Assembly (NCBI GenBank): GCA_963773835.1
Contig: CAVZCQ010000004.1
Location: 1,116,001 to 1,180,000 of the forward strand
DNA from: JOPF136 sp963773835
GTDB taxonomy: Bacteria > Acidobacteriota > Terriglobia > Acidiferrales > UBA7541
Length of the DNA stretch: 64,000 bases
Direction of reading: 5' to 3'
Part shown: positions 8,943 to 17,643 of the stretch, piece by piece
Layout: the number at the start of each line of letters is the position of its first letter
Position numbering within the stretch: the first letter of the stretch is position 1
Notes under the pieces: generated by a model
Database searches by the model: none
Told to the model about the DNA's origin: nothing
What the model saw: only the letters and a program-made list of their open reading frames with translations
Made by a program: the position numbers and the translations under genes

Positions 8943-8958
8943 TTCTTTGGTTTCAAGG
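8943..8958 (-). repeat. Right arm of the 16-bp perfect inverted repeat
   Basis: TTCTTTGGTTTCAAGG, the exact reverse complement of 8685-8700. It ends just before the -35 element of the promoter for the next gene. Confidence 0.8.
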
Positions 8959-8959
8959 A

Positions 8960-8988
8960 TTTACGGATAAGGGAGTCATCTATATAAT
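8960..8988 (+). promoter_or_regulatory. Sigma-70-type promoter of the DUF4145-like gene
   Basis: -35 TTTACG (8960-8965), 17-base spacer, -10 TATAAT (8983-8988, perfect). Expected start of transcription is near 8995, about 25 bases before ATG 9021. Confidence 0.65.
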
Positions 8989-9020
8989 TCCCAAACTAAA
9001 GGGCGAGCGCGCCGACTCAC

Positions 9021-9866
9021 ATGCGCATTCTGCCTTCGTGGCGAGAGAGTGAGGAGGCTATGACTCAGCGATTCAGGTTTCTAAGTGGCTGTTTGAGATG
9101 TTTCGAGTCCGGCGACTCCCTCGAACTCCTTAATTTGGCGAATGATTTCTCGATGGACACCTGGGACAACAAGGTTGCGCAGCTCACAGAAGAAGACAAC
9201 CAAGTCTGGAACGATATGGTCGCAGAGCTTCGTGATGCACGCGGTCAAGAGCTACACGACCAGCGTGTCTCGCTAGGCCAACGTCCCTCCCCCGATAGGG
9301 TCGAAATTATCCTGAAGCACCGCAGCCGCCTGTCATCCGAAGGGCGGAAGGTTATGGATGATGCACTCAGAGAGGTCGCGGCCTCCCGCGAATCTGCCCC
9401 TCCGCCGGCAGATGATGAGCTTGCGGCTCTCGACGCGCGGTACGCGCGCGAGCTCGTAAATTTGATCCCCGAGGTCGTGCTAAAGGCCTCAACGCTTCAA
9501 GATCTTGAGATCCAACGTGTCCCAAGACCGACCGTGCTGCGCTATTTCGACGAAGCGCACAAATGCTACTTCTTCGGATTGAATCGAGCGTGCGTGACCC
9601 TATGCCGAGCGATGCTGGAAGCAGCATTGAAGGAGCTACTGGGGTCAAATAACCTGCCCAACGAGTTGCTCGACTTGGCTAGAGAAAGAGCAATTCTTGA
9701 TGGTGAGCGCGTGAACGCGGCGCAGAGGGTCTTTAGCGCCGGGAACTCCGCTGTGCATCGCGAAGACTTCTTCAATCAGAGGTATTCGGATTCGGATGTC
9801 GAGGACATCTTGCTGCACACGAGAAAGATCCTCGAGGATCTGTATTCCCCGGATCAGGGAACATAG
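9021..9866 (+). CDS. DUF4145 / HEPN-like domain protein
   Basis: 281 aa. The N-terminal ~140 residues are helical and unrecognised. Residues ~175-275 match the DUF4145 pattern: YFDEAHKCYFFGLNRACVTL, then CRAMLEAALKELL, then RVFSAGNSAVH, and a closing helix DVEDILLHTRKILEDLY. DUF4145 is a HEPN-type helical domain often fused to or near nucleases and restriction enzymes in defence loci. GNSAVH is the equivalent of the conserved N...H turn. It has its own promoter immediately upstream. GAGGAGG at 9051-9057 is too close to the in-frame ATG 9060 to favour that start. The role is unknown; defence is inferred from the island setting. Confidence 0.75.
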   Translation: MRILPSWRESEEAMTQRFRFLSGCLRCFESGDSLELLNLANDFSMDTWDNKVAQLTEEDNQVWNDMVAELRDARGQELHDQRVSLGQRPSPDRVEIILKHRSRLSSEGRKVMDDALREVAASRESAPPPADDELAALDARYARELVNLIPEVVLKASTLQDLEIQRVPRPTVLRYFDEAHKCYFFGLNRACVTLCRAMLEAALKELLGSNNLPNELLDLARERAILDGERVNAAQRVFSAGNSAVHREDFFNQRYSDSDVEDILLHTRKILEDLYSPDQGT

Positions 9867-10061
9867 GTCAATAAAGCGAAGAGCGGGGGTGTCGCGTCCC
9901 TCCACCGAGCCGGCAGCGAAGCGAGCGCTGCCGCAGACTCCATCAAGACTCTGGCGCATGAGGACCGACGAAGCCAGAAATAGGACATTACGGGCAGTCC
10001 CACCGAGCGGCTTCCTGACAACCGGCGTGATACACTGAACGATCGCGAACGGTCCAACGAC

Positions 10062-12050
10062 GTGTCCACAGCGCGCAAACTCGGTTTCGTCAGCCTTGGC
10101 TGCCCCAAAAACCTCGTGGACAGCGAGGTCATGATGGGCATCCTGGCGCGCCACGGCTACGAGCTAACCCCGCGGCCCGAAGAAGCCGACGTCCTCGTAG
10201 TCAACACCTGCAGTTTCATCGAGCCCGCCCAGCAGGAATCCGTCAACACCATCCTGGAAATGGCCGAATTCAAACGCACCGGGCGCGCTCGCAGGCTGGT
10301 GGTCGCTGGCTGCCTCGTGGAACGATTCGGCCACCAGATCCGCGAGCAAATCCCGGAAGTCGATGCCGTCGTCGGCACTGGTGACGTCGAACGAATCCTG
10401 GAAGCCACCGAAGGCGGCCTGCCCGCGTTGCCTCCCGCGCCTCCCGAGTTTCTCTATCACGATCTCTCGCCGCGCATCGTCACCACGCCGCGCCATTACG
10501 CCTACATCAAAATCAACGAGGGCTGCGATCACCCTTGCAGTTTCTGCATCATCCCGGAGCTGCGCGGCCGATTCCGCAGCCGCCGCTTCGAATCCGTCGT
10601 CCGCGAAGCCGAACAGCTCGCCGAACGGGGCGCGCGCGAAGTCATCCTCATCGGCCAGGACACCACCGCCTACGGCGAAGACCTCGGCATCCGCGACGGC
10701 CTGCCGCTGCTCGTCGAGCGCCTCGCCGCCATCGAGCCGCTCGAGTGGGTCCGCTTTCTCTATTGCTATCCCAACCGCATCACCACGCGGCTGCTCGAAA
10801 CCATCGCGGCGCACCCGCGGCTGGTGAAATATCTCGATGTGCCGCTCCAGCATGCCAGCCAGCGCGTGCTCGCGCGCATGAAGCGGGGAGGAAACGCCGA
10901 GGCCCTGCTGCACCTGGTCGATCGCATTCGCGAGACGATTCCCGGCGTCTGGCTGCGTACCTCCTTCATCGCCGGCTTTCCCGGCGAGACGGAAGCCGAT
11001 TTCCGCGAATTGTGCGATTTTGTGCGCGCCGCCGAATTCGACTGGCTCGGCGTCTTCGCCTACTCCGACGACGAGACCGCGGAATCCCACGCGCTCGATG
11101 GAAAAATCGATGCCGAAACCATCGCCCATCGCCGCGACCATCTGATGGCCCTCCAGCGAAAAATCTCGCGCCGCCGCCTGGCTCGCCGCACCGGCCAATC
11201 GTTCGCTGCCGTGCTCGAAGGCCCGTCGCCCGAGAGCGAATTCGTCTGGCAGGCGCGCCTGGAAGGCATGGCCCCGGAAATCGACGGCCGCGTCCTGGTC
11301 ACGGAAATCGCCGCGCCCGGCCACGCGCTGGAGGCGCTCCCCGGCCGCATGGTGCGCGTGGAAATTACCGCCGCGCAGGATTACGACCTCATCGGCCGCG
11401 TCACCCGCGTGCTCGAATCCGCCGCCTGCCGGCATCGAGACCGCGCCCGCACGCGTTGCCGAGCCGGCGCTGCGCATCCTGGCCTAGCCCGCTGCGGAAT
11501 GACTGACGGTGTCTCATCGCTTCCGCCAAAACCTCCCGGGGCCCGCGCCTCCAGCTTCTCCTATTGGCTCGCCACTGCCGGCGGCCTCGGCCGTCTGCCC
11601 AAAGCCCCCGGAACCTGGGGCTCGCTCGCTGGAGTGGCGCTGGCCTGGCTCTTCCATAGCCTCGAATTCCAGGCCGTCTCGTTTGGAACCGGCACCTTCC
11701 AACTCTTCAATCCGTTGTTCTGGTGGATTGCTCTCAGCCTCGCCGGAGTCGCCGTGGCCGGACGCGTGGAACGCGCCATCGGAAAGAAAGACCCGCAGGA
11801 AGTGGTGGTGGACGAGGTTTCCGGCCAGTGGCTGGCCCTGCTCGCCGGGCCCGCCACGCTCGCCGGCGGCGCCGGGTGGAAATCTTTTCTGGCGGGTTTT
11901 ATACTTTTTCGAGTTTTTGACATCACCAAGCCCTTCCCGGCCAGACGCGCCGAGTCGCTTCCGGGTGGTTGGGGTATCATGGCGGATGATTGGGTGGCCG
12001 GCGTGTACGTGGCCGCATGTTTGTGGCTGGCGCACTGGTTCGGGTTCTAG
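10062..12050 (+). CDS. rimO-pgpA: Ribosomal protein S12 methylthiotransferase RimO fused in frame to phosphatidylglycerophosphatase A
   Basis: One uninterrupted 662-aa frame from GTG 10062. Residues 1-450 are RimO: N-terminal cluster cysteines 14, 50 and 84, radical-SAM Cys155-x3-Cys159-x2-Cys162 (CDHPCSFC), and a TRAM-like end. RimO adds a methylthio group to a conserved Asp of protein S12. Residues ~495-662 are PgpA, which removes phosphate from phosphatidylglycerophosphate: PKAPGTWGS, KDPQEVVVDEVSGQ, then RVFDITKPFPARR and GIMADDWVAG with membrane segments. The Arg-rich linker (about 450-480) looks non-conserved. An in-frame ATG at 11499 could start PgpA separately. A fusion, or two genes joined by loss of a stop or a sequencing indel, are both possible. 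Confidence 0.9.
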   Translation: MSTARKLGFVSLGCPKNLVDSEVMMGILARHGYELTPRPEEADVLVVNTCSFIEPAQQESVNTILEMAEFKRTGRARRLVVAGCLVERFGHQIREQIPEVDAVVGTGDVERILEATEGGLPALPPAPPEFLYHDLSPRIVTTPRHYAYIKINEGCDHPCSFCIIPELRGRFRSRRFESVVREAEQLAERGAREVILIGQDTTAYGEDLGIRDGLPLLVERLAAIEPLEWVRFLYCYPNRITTRLLETIAAHPRLVKYLDVPLQHASQRVLARMKRGGNAEALLHLVDRIRETIPGVWLRTSFIAGFPGETEADFRELCDFVRAAEFDWLGVFAYSDDETAESHALDGKIDAETIAHRRDHLMALQRKISRRRLARRTGQSFAAVLEGPSPESEFVWQARLEGMAPEIDGRVLVTEIAAPGHALEALPGRMVRVEITAAQDYDLIGRVTRVLESAACRHRDRARTRCRAGAAHPGLARCGMTDGVSSLPPKPPGARASSFSYWLATAGGLGRLPKAPGTWGSLAGVALAWLFHSLEFQAVSFGTGTFQLFNPLFWWIALSLAGVAVAGRVERAIGKKDPQEVVVDEVSGQWLALLAGPATLAGGAGWKSFLAGFILFRVFDITKPFPARRAESLPGGWGIMADDWVAGVYVAACLWLAHWFGF

Positions 12051-12065
12051 GTTCTGGTGGCGCAG

Positions 12066-12081
12066 TCCCGAAGCTTCGGGA
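12066..12081. repeat. Perfect palindrome with HindIII core
   Basis: TCCCGAAGCTTCGGGA, 16 bp, between pgpA and the NHL gene. Its core CCCGAAGCTTCGGG is found again inside the proC-like gene (62191-62210). Confidence 0.75.
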
Positions 12082-12163
12082 TCAGCCTGCGCTCTCGCTG
12101 CCGGCCGGCGACCGGCGCACGGATCGTTCGGCGTTGTATTAGGGGGTCCAGCGGATTCGAAAG

Positions 12164-13180
12164 ATGGCGGACCGTCCCACAATTGAAAAGGTTGCTCCCG
12201 CCGCCGCGATTCCCGGTGGCGAGATCGCCATTTACGGCGCGGGCTTTACCCACCGCAACGGCACGCGTCCGACCGTCCGCTTCGGCGACAACGAGGGCAG
12301 CCTGGTTCTCTGCACGGAGAATCGCCTGGTCGTCCGCGTGCCGGAGGGCGCCGTAGGAGAACTCCGCGTCGCCACCCTCCAGGGCGAAAGCAAGAAGTTC
12401 CAGTTCTCCGTGGGCATCAACATTGCCGACAATCTCCACCCCGTCGCCAATCCCGCTGTGGACCGCGAAGGAAACGTGTACGTAACGTTCAGCGGACAAC
12501 GCGGGCAGAAAGTTCCCGTATCGCTTTACAAAATCACGCCCAACTTTCTGGTCAAACCGTTTGCCACCGAGCTGATGAATCCCACCGGCCTCGCGCTCGA
12601 CCGCGAGAGCACCCTCTACGTCTCCTGCCGCCACGACGGCACCATTCATCGCATCACTCCCGACGGCCGCGCCCAGCGCTGGGTGGAAGGCATGGGCATT
12701 GCCACGGGCTTGGCCTTCGACAACCAGGGCGCGCTCTATTGCGGCGACCGCAGCGGCACTATTTTCAAAATTTATCCCGACCGCCAGATTCTGGTCTTCG
12801 CCACGCTCGAGCCTTCTATCGCCGCCTATCACCTGGCGTTCAGCAAAGCGGGCGACCTGTACGTTGCCGGCCCCACCACGTCAAGCTTCGACCGCATTCT
12901 TCGCATCTCGGCCGGCGGCGAAGTCAGCGCCTTCTTCCGCGGCCTCGGCCGTCCGCAAGGAATGGCTTTCGACGCCCACTCGAATCTCTACGTCGCCGCG
13001 TCGTATGCCGGCCGTCGCGGCATCGTTCGGATTACTCAGCAGGGCAAAGCGGACCTGGTGGTTTCCGGCAGCGGCCTGGTGGGATTGGCGCTGCTCCCCT
13101 CGCGCCGCGCTTATCTCGCCACCGGCTCCGTTCTGTACGTCCTCGACTGGGACGTCGAAGGCGCCCAGCTCCCTCTCTGA
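12164..13180 (+). CDS. IPT/TIG plus NHL/SMP-30-like beta-propeller protein
   Basis: 338 aa with no signal peptide. Residues 1-85 look like an IPT/TIG immunoglobulin-like domain (PGGEIAIYGAGF, then VRVPEGAVGELRVATLQGES). Residues ~95-335 form propeller blades with the repeated pattern P-x-G-L/M-A-x-D-x-x-G-x-L-Y-V (for example NPTGLALDRESTLYVS, IATGLAFDNQGALYCG and RPQGMAFDAHSNLYVA). NHL/SMP-30 propellers bind diverse ligands or act as lactonases; no catalytic set can be assigned here. It stands alone between pgpA and a long non-coding stretch. Confidence 0.8.
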   Translation: MADRPTIEKVAPAAAIPGGEIAIYGAGFTHRNGTRPTVRFGDNEGSLVLCTENRLVVRVPEGAVGELRVATLQGESKKFQFSVGINIADNLHPVANPAVDREGNVYVTFSGQRGQKVPVSLYKITPNFLVKPFATELMNPTGLALDRESTLYVSCRHDGTIHRITPDGRAQRWVEGMGIATGLAFDNQGALYCGDRSGTIFKIYPDRQILVFATLEPSIAAYHLAFSKAGDLYVAGPTTSSFDRILRISAGGEVSAFFRGLGRPQGMAFDAHSNLYVAASYAGRRGIVRITQQGKADLVVSGSGLVGLALLPSRRAYLATGSVLYVLDWDVEGAQLPL

Positions 13181-13332
13181 TCCTCCAGGCTGCCTCCGCG
13201 CGACTCTGCGCCCGTTTGTCTCGGCGGTTTCCCTTGGCAGCAACCAGGGCAGTGGGTCAGATTGCCGAGAGAGAAGTCAGTGCATCGATTGCGTCTGCTC
13301 GATCAGCGGGATGCGAGGCCTTGGGGCGAGCC

Positions 13333-13352
13333 CACAGCCAAGAGTGGCTGTG
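13333..13352. repeat. Short palindrome CACAGCCA-AGAG-TGGCTGTG
   Basis: An 8-bp perfect stem with a 4-base loop, followed by CCACCC. The right edge TGTGCCAC is shared with the palindrome at 31819-31836, which suggests one repeat family with variable stems. Confidence 0.7.
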
Positions 13353-13412
13353 CCACCCGGCAAACTGACCCACGGCCAAGGCAATAGGAGGGCCAGGAAG
13401 GGGCCTCGGGGA

Positions 13413-13429
13413 GCCGGCAAGATGCCGGC
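13413..13429. repeat. Short palindrome GCCGGC-AAGAT-GCCGGC
   Basis: A 6-bp perfect stem with a 5-base loop in the non-coding stretch before cinA. Confidence 0.6.
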
Positions 13430-14036
13430 GGTACAAAATGGGGTGTGAGGGGCCGGGCATAGATACACATAGAGTTAACGCAGATTCAAAGATTACTTCT
13501 GGTGACATACGGAGAAACGGGGCTGGTGCGGAATCGAGTCGAGGGTGGGATTGCGCCGGAGAAAAAATGGGCCGGAAGGCACGAACTATGATTTGTGGTA
13601 GTGGGGCGTTTTTGCGCGAAAGTGGCGAGATTTCGGAAGCGCGTTTAGGTAAACATAAGTCGGCGTGGGCGGTTATCGAACGCTCCTCGCTATCCCGATT
13701 GTCGCCTTGCGGTAACGGTTTCTGGGGCGGAATTTTGGGCTGGGAGGCCGTCCGGGGAGTCGCGATGGAGTCGGGATGCAAAGAACACGCCCCGACAGAA
13801 AAGGCCGGGGTGCAAATGACGCGTGGCCAGTGGCGAGCAAACCGTGGGAGACACCGAGTGAGAAGCGGTCCCTCATCCGCCCGCCACGGAGGGCGAGCAC
13901 GGGAGGACTTCGGGATGACAGCAACAGCGCTCCGGCACGAGACATCAGGGAGCAAAAAGCGCACAGACATGATTGTCTGTGCTACCTGAGCTCCGCGACT
14001 TGCGCGGGGTGCGCGGTTCGGGTAGAACCGTAGGGG

Positions 14037-15293
14037 ATGAAAGCCGAAATCATCGCGGTGGGCTCGGAACTGCTGACGCCGGACCGAGTGGACACCAACG
14101 CGCTCTTCCTCACCTCGCAGCTCAACCGGCTGGGCATCGAGGTGGTGCGAAAAACCGTTGTCGGCGACGACATGGACACCCTCAGCCGTGAGCTTCGCTC
14201 GGCGCTGGAGCTGGCGGACGTGGTGGTGGCCAGCGGCGGGCTTGGTCCCACCGAAGACGACTTGACGCGCGAGGCGCTCTCCGCAGTCCTGCGGCGGCCG
14301 CTGGTGCAGAACGACGAACTACTGAAAGACCTGGAAGCGAAATTCCAGCGCTTCGGGCGCCCGATGCCGCAGATCAACGCGAAGCAGGCGATGGTGCCCG
14401 TGGGCGCGACGGTGCTGCCGAATCCGCGCGGCACGGCGCCCGGCCTGTGGCTGGAGGATGGCCCGCGCATCGTGATCCTCGTTCCCGGTCCGCCGGGAGA
14501 ACTCGAGCCCATGTTCATCGAGCAGGTGATTCCGCGGCTCGAGGTGCGCGTGACGGGCGCACGGCTGGTGGCGCGCGAGCTGCACGTCAGCGGCATGGGC
14601 GAATCGGCCGTAGACCAGGCCATCGCGCCCATCTACAAAGGTTATAGCGATGTGCAGACCACGCTGCTGCACGTGCCCGGCGAAATCCTGGTGAACCTGC
14701 GGTTGTGGTCTGCGGACGCACGGGCGGCCGAAGGCCGGCTGGAAGAAGTGGTGGAGCGCATCCGCCGCGCGCTGGGCGAAAGCCTGTTCACGACGAAGGG
14801 CGAGGAGATCGAGCAGGTGGTGGCGCACCAGCTCACCTGGCACGGCGCCACCATCGCCGTGGCGGAAAGCTGCACGGGAGGAATGGTGGGCGAGCGGCTG
14901 ACGCGGATTACGGGCAGCTCCGCGTATTTTGTGGGCGGCGTGATCAGCTACGCCGACAACCTGAAATCGGCGTGGATCGACGTGCCGCAGGAGCTGATTG
15001 ACTCGAAGGGCGCGGTGAGCGCTGAGGTGGCGCGGGCCATGGCGGAAGGCGTCCGGCGCCGCGCCGGCACCACGCTGGGGCTGGCTGTCACGGGAATTGC
15101 CGGGCCGACCGGCGGGACGGCCGAGAAGCCGGTCGGAACCGTGCACATTGCGCTCGCCGACGCGGCGGGCATGCAGGAGAAAGCGTTTCGGTTTCCGGGC
15201 GACCGTGGGCGAATCCGCGCGCAGGCCACCGTGGCTGCGCTGGACATGGTGCGCCGATACTTCCTTCACCAGGCGGACCGGAAGCAGAAGTGA
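14037..15293 (+). CDS. cinA: CinA family nicotinamide-nucleotide amidohydrolase
   Basis: 418 aa, full length. The N-terminal ~170 residues are the molybdopterin-binding-like (COG1058) domain: EIIAVGSELL, ASGGLGPTEDDLTREAL and GPPGEL. The C-terminal ~160 residues are the amidase domain: AVAESCTGGMVGERLT, SAYFVGGVISY and VTGIAGPTGGTAEKPVGTVH. CinA deamidates NMN and hydrolyses ADP-ribose in the pyridine nucleotide cycle. Its stop overlaps the GTG of thpR by four bases (GTGA), opening a cluster of four co-directional genes (cinA-thpR-plsY-gpsA). Confidence 0.95.
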   Translation: MKAEIIAVGSELLTPDRVDTNALFLTSQLNRLGIEVVRKTVVGDDMDTLSRELRSALELADVVVASGGLGPTEDDLTREALSAVLRRPLVQNDELLKDLEAKFQRFGRPMPQINAKQAMVPVGATVLPNPRGTAPGLWLEDGPRIVILVPGPPGELEPMFIEQVIPRLEVRVTGARLVARELHVSGMGESAVDQAIAPIYKGYSDVQTTLLHVPGEILVNLRLWSADARAAEGRLEEVVERIRRALGESLFTTKGEEIEQVVAHQLTWHGATIAVAESCTGGMVGERLTRITGSSAYFVGGVISYADNLKSAWIDVPQELIDSKGAVSAEVARAMAEGVRRRAGTTLGLAVTGIAGPTGGTAEKPVGTVHIALADAAGMQEKAFRFPGDRGRIRAQATVAALDMVRRYFLHQADRKQK

Positions 15294-15892
15294 GCGACGG
15301 GCGAATTCGCCTGTTTGTGGCGCTGGAGCTTCCCGCGAGCGTTCGCGCAGCGCTGGGCGCGCTGGCGGCGCGGCTGCGGGCGGCGTCCGGCAACGGCGTG
15401 CGCTGGACGGATCCGAACGGCATCCACCTGACACTGAAATTCATTGGAGAAATCGAGGCCGCGCGGCTGGAGGCCGTCCGGGGCGCGCTCGCCGGCGTCC
15501 GTGGCGCGCAGCCGATCGACGCTGCGTTTCGCGGCATCGGCTGGTTTCCGAATGTGCGGCATCCGCGCGTGTTCTGGGCGGGAGTGGAAGCGGGCGCGGG
15601 GCCCGCGGCACTCGCCGCGGAACTGGAACGCGCGCTCGAACCGCTGGGCATCGCGCGGGAGGAGCGGGAATTCCGGCCGCATCTGACGCTGGCGAGGATT
15701 AAATCGGAAGCGGGGCTGGATGGGCTGCGGCGCGAAGTGGAAAGTCTCGGAACGCCCGAGTTCGGCCGCGCTGCTTATTCAGAATTCGATTTGATGCAAA
15801 GCGTGCTGAGTCCGAAGGGCGCGGTGTACACCCGGCTGGAGCGATTCGCGTTCGCGGGAAGCGTGTCGACCGGGCAGGCGGAGGCGGGCTGA
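15290..15892 (+). CDS. thpR: RNA 2',3'-cyclic phosphodiesterase (2'-5' RNA ligase family)
   Basis: 200 aa. Two HxTx motifs define the 2H phosphoesterase fold: HLTLKFIGE near residue 45 and HLTLARIK near 130. It starts with RLFVALELP, typical of ThpR/LigT. GTG 15290 overlaps the cinA stop, so the two are probably translated together. ThpR is often near cinA in bacteria. The physiological RNA substrate is not known. Confidence 0.93.
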   Translation: MSDGRIRLFVALELPASVRAALGALAARLRAASGNGVRWTDPNGIHLTLKFIGEIEAARLEAVRGALAGVRGAQPIDAAFRGIGWFPNVRHPRVFWAGVEAGAGPAALAAELERALEPLGIAREEREFRPHLTLARIKSEAGLDGLRREVESLGTPEFGRAAYSEFDLMQSVLSPKGAVYTRLERFAFAGSVSTGQAEAG

Positions 15893-15893
15893 C

Positions 15894-16514
15894 GTGAATC
15901 CGGTGTGGCTGCTTCCGCTGGCGGGTTACCTGCTCGGCTCGATTCCGTTCGGGTACGTGATTGTGCGGCTCACGAAAGGCACGGACGTGCGCGCCGCGGG
16001 CAGCGGCAACATCGGGGCGACCAACGTGAACCGCGTGGCCGGCGCGGGAGCGGCGCTGGCGACGCTGGCGCTCGACATGGGGAAGGGTTACTGCGCCGTG
16101 TGGGTGGCCGATCGCGCGAGCCGCGGCGACGTGGGCTGGATGGCCGTCGCGGGCCTGGCCGCTGTGGTGGGACATCTGTTCCCCGTGTGGCTGAAATTTC
16201 GCGGGGGAAAGGGAGTGGCTACCGCAGTGGGCGTGTTTGTGCCGCTGTGCTGGATGGCGGTGGCGGCGGCGGCAGTGGTGTGGCTGGTAACGGTTGGAAT
16301 CTGGCGATACGTCTCGCTGGCGTCCGTTGTGGCCGCGGCGGTGCTGCCGCTGTGCACGTATTTGCTCTACGCTCCGGGCACGCGCCACGCGCCGCCGCTG
16401 AGCGTGTCGCTCTCCACCGCGCTGGTAAGCATCCTGATTATCGTGAAACATCGCGAGAATTTGCGGCGGCTGCTGGCCGGCTCGGAAAACCGCTTGAAAT
16501 TCGGCGGGCGGTAG
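15894..16514 (+). CDS. plsY: Acyl phosphate:glycerol-3-phosphate acyltransferase PlsY
   Basis: A 206-aa integral membrane enzyme that makes lysophosphatidate from acyl phosphate and glycerol-3-phosphate. It shows the three PlsY motifs in order: GSIPFGYVIVR with GSGNIGATNVNR, GHLFPVWLKFRGGKGVAT, and KHRENLRRLLAGSENRL near the end. About five to six hydrophobic segments are present. GTG 15894 lies one base after the thpR stop. The next gene, gpsA, makes its substrate. Confidence 0.96.
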   Translation: MNPVWLLPLAGYLLGSIPFGYVIVRLTKGTDVRAAGSGNIGATNVNRVAGAGAALATLALDMGKGYCAVWVADRASRGDVGWMAVAGLAAVVGHLFPVWLKFRGGKGVATAVGVFVPLCWMAVAAAAVVWLVTVGIWRYVSLASVVAAAVLPLCTYLLYAPGTRHAPPLSVSLSTALVSILIIVKHRENLRRLLAGSENRLKFGGR

Positions 16515-16533
16515 AAAGGCGCGGGCGCTGCCG

Positions 16534-17538
16534 ATGAGAAAAATCGCGGTTCTGGGAGCGGGGAGCTGGGGAACGGCGCTGGCGCTGGTGGCGCTACGAA
16601 GCCGCCGGGAACACACCGTGTGCCTGTGGGCGCGGCGCGCGGAACTGGCCGACGCACTGTCCAAAAGACGGGTGAACACCGATTACCTGGATGGATTCGA
16701 GCTGCCGCAGCAGCTCGAAATCACCAGCGATCTGGCCCAGGCGGTGGAAGGCGCGGAAATCGTGCTGGGCGTGGTGCCCTCCGAACATGCGCGGGTGATT
16801 TACAAAAGTGCGCTGCCGCACCTTCTGCCCGAGGCGGCCATCGTCAGCGCAACGAAGGGCCTGGATTTTCCGGCGCTCGAACGCATGACCCAGATGATTG
16901 CCTCGGTGGTGGCGGAGCGGTTTCCCGCGCGCGTTGCGGCGCTTTCCGGTCCGTCGTTTGCCCGCGAGGCGGCGCGCGGCGATCCCACGGCGGTGGTGGT
17001 GGCTTCCGAGGATGAAGCGCTGGCGGCGGAAATTCAGGAGGAGCTGGCGGGTCCCACGTTCCGGCTGTACACCAACACCGATGTGACCGGCGTGGAACTG
17101 GGCGGCGCGGTGAAAAACGTGATCGCGATCGCCGCCGGGGTGTGCGTGGGGCTGGGACTGGGCCATAACAGCGTGGCGGCGCTGATTACCCGCGGCCTCG
17201 CGGAGCTGACGCGGCTGGGATGCGCGCTGGGGGGGCGGCGCGAGACGCTGTCCGGGCTGGCCGGACTGGGCGACCTGGTGCTGACGTGCACGGGCGCGCT
17301 TTCGCGCAATCGCAGCGTGGGAGTGGCGCTGGGGCAGGGCCGCGGGCTGGCGGAAATTCAAAGCAGCATGCGCATGGTGGCGGAGGGAGTGCGGACCACG
17401 GCCGCGACCGTGGAGCTGGCGCGCCGCCACCAGATCGAAATGCCCATCACCGGACAGATGCAGGCCGTGCTCTATGAAGGCCGGCCGCCACGGGACGCCA
17501 TCCGCGAGCTGATGGAGCGCCGGCTGAAGACGGAGTGA
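16534..17538 (+). CDS. gpsA: Glycerol-3-phosphate dehydrogenase [NAD(P)+]
   Basis: 334 aa. The Rossmann nucleotide site GAGSWGTALA is at the N-terminus, then VPSEHAR, SATKGL, SGPSFAREAARGDPTAVVV, catalytic Lys in LGGAVKNVIAIAAG, and LAGLGDLVLTCTG. It reduces dihydroxyacetone phosphate to sn-glycerol-3-phosphate for phospholipid synthesis, directly supplying PlsY encoded 19 bases upstream. ATG 16534 gives a standard full-length protein. Confidence 0.97.
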   Translation: MRKIAVLGAGSWGTALALVALRSRREHTVCLWARRAELADALSKRRVNTDYLDGFELPQQLEITSDLAQAVEGAEIVLGVVPSEHARVIYKSALPHLLPEAAIVSATKGLDFPALERMTQMIASVVAERFPARVAALSGPSFAREAARGDPTAVVVASEDEALAAEIQEELAGPTFRLYTNTDVTGVELGGAVKNVIAIAAGVCVGLGLGHNSVAALITRGLAELTRLGCALGGRRETLSGLAGLGDLVLTCTGALSRNRSVGVALGQGRGLAEIQSSMRMVAEGVRTTAATVELARRHQIEMPITGQMQAVLYEGRPPRDAIRELMERRLKTE

Positions 17539-17605
17539 GCCGGCGGCTCCAGGAGGCCGTAGTGCCACGCAGGTTTACCTGAGACACCGCGGTTTCGTCC
17601 GCTCA

Positions 17606-17634
17606 TTGTGACGCGGGGGAATTCCCATTAGACT
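17606..17634 (+). promoter_or_regulatory. Predicted promoter of the HD-GYP gene
   Basis: -35 TTGTGA (17606-17611), exactly 17 bases, -10 TAGACT (17629-17634). The ATG at 17644 is only nine bases after the -10, so the transcript would have almost no leader. GAGGAA directly touching the ATG cannot work as a normal ribosome site. Confidence 0.5.
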
Positions 17635-17643
17635 TTCGAGGAA

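Larger units (their letters stand above)
13181..14036. other. Long non-coding stretch with palindromic repeats
   Basis: 856 bases without a convincing gene. Frames on both strands (for example minus 13257-13970) lack start signals, domain motifs or the strong third-position GC bias of neighbouring genes. The stretch carries two short palindromes (13333-13352 and 13413-13429) and looks like accumulated intergenic repeat sequence. Confidence 0.6.

Noticed and set aside
13257..13970. Minus-strand 237-codon frame in the cinA upstream gap
   Set aside because: Its composition reads like translated repeats; no ribosome site, motif or codon bias supports it.
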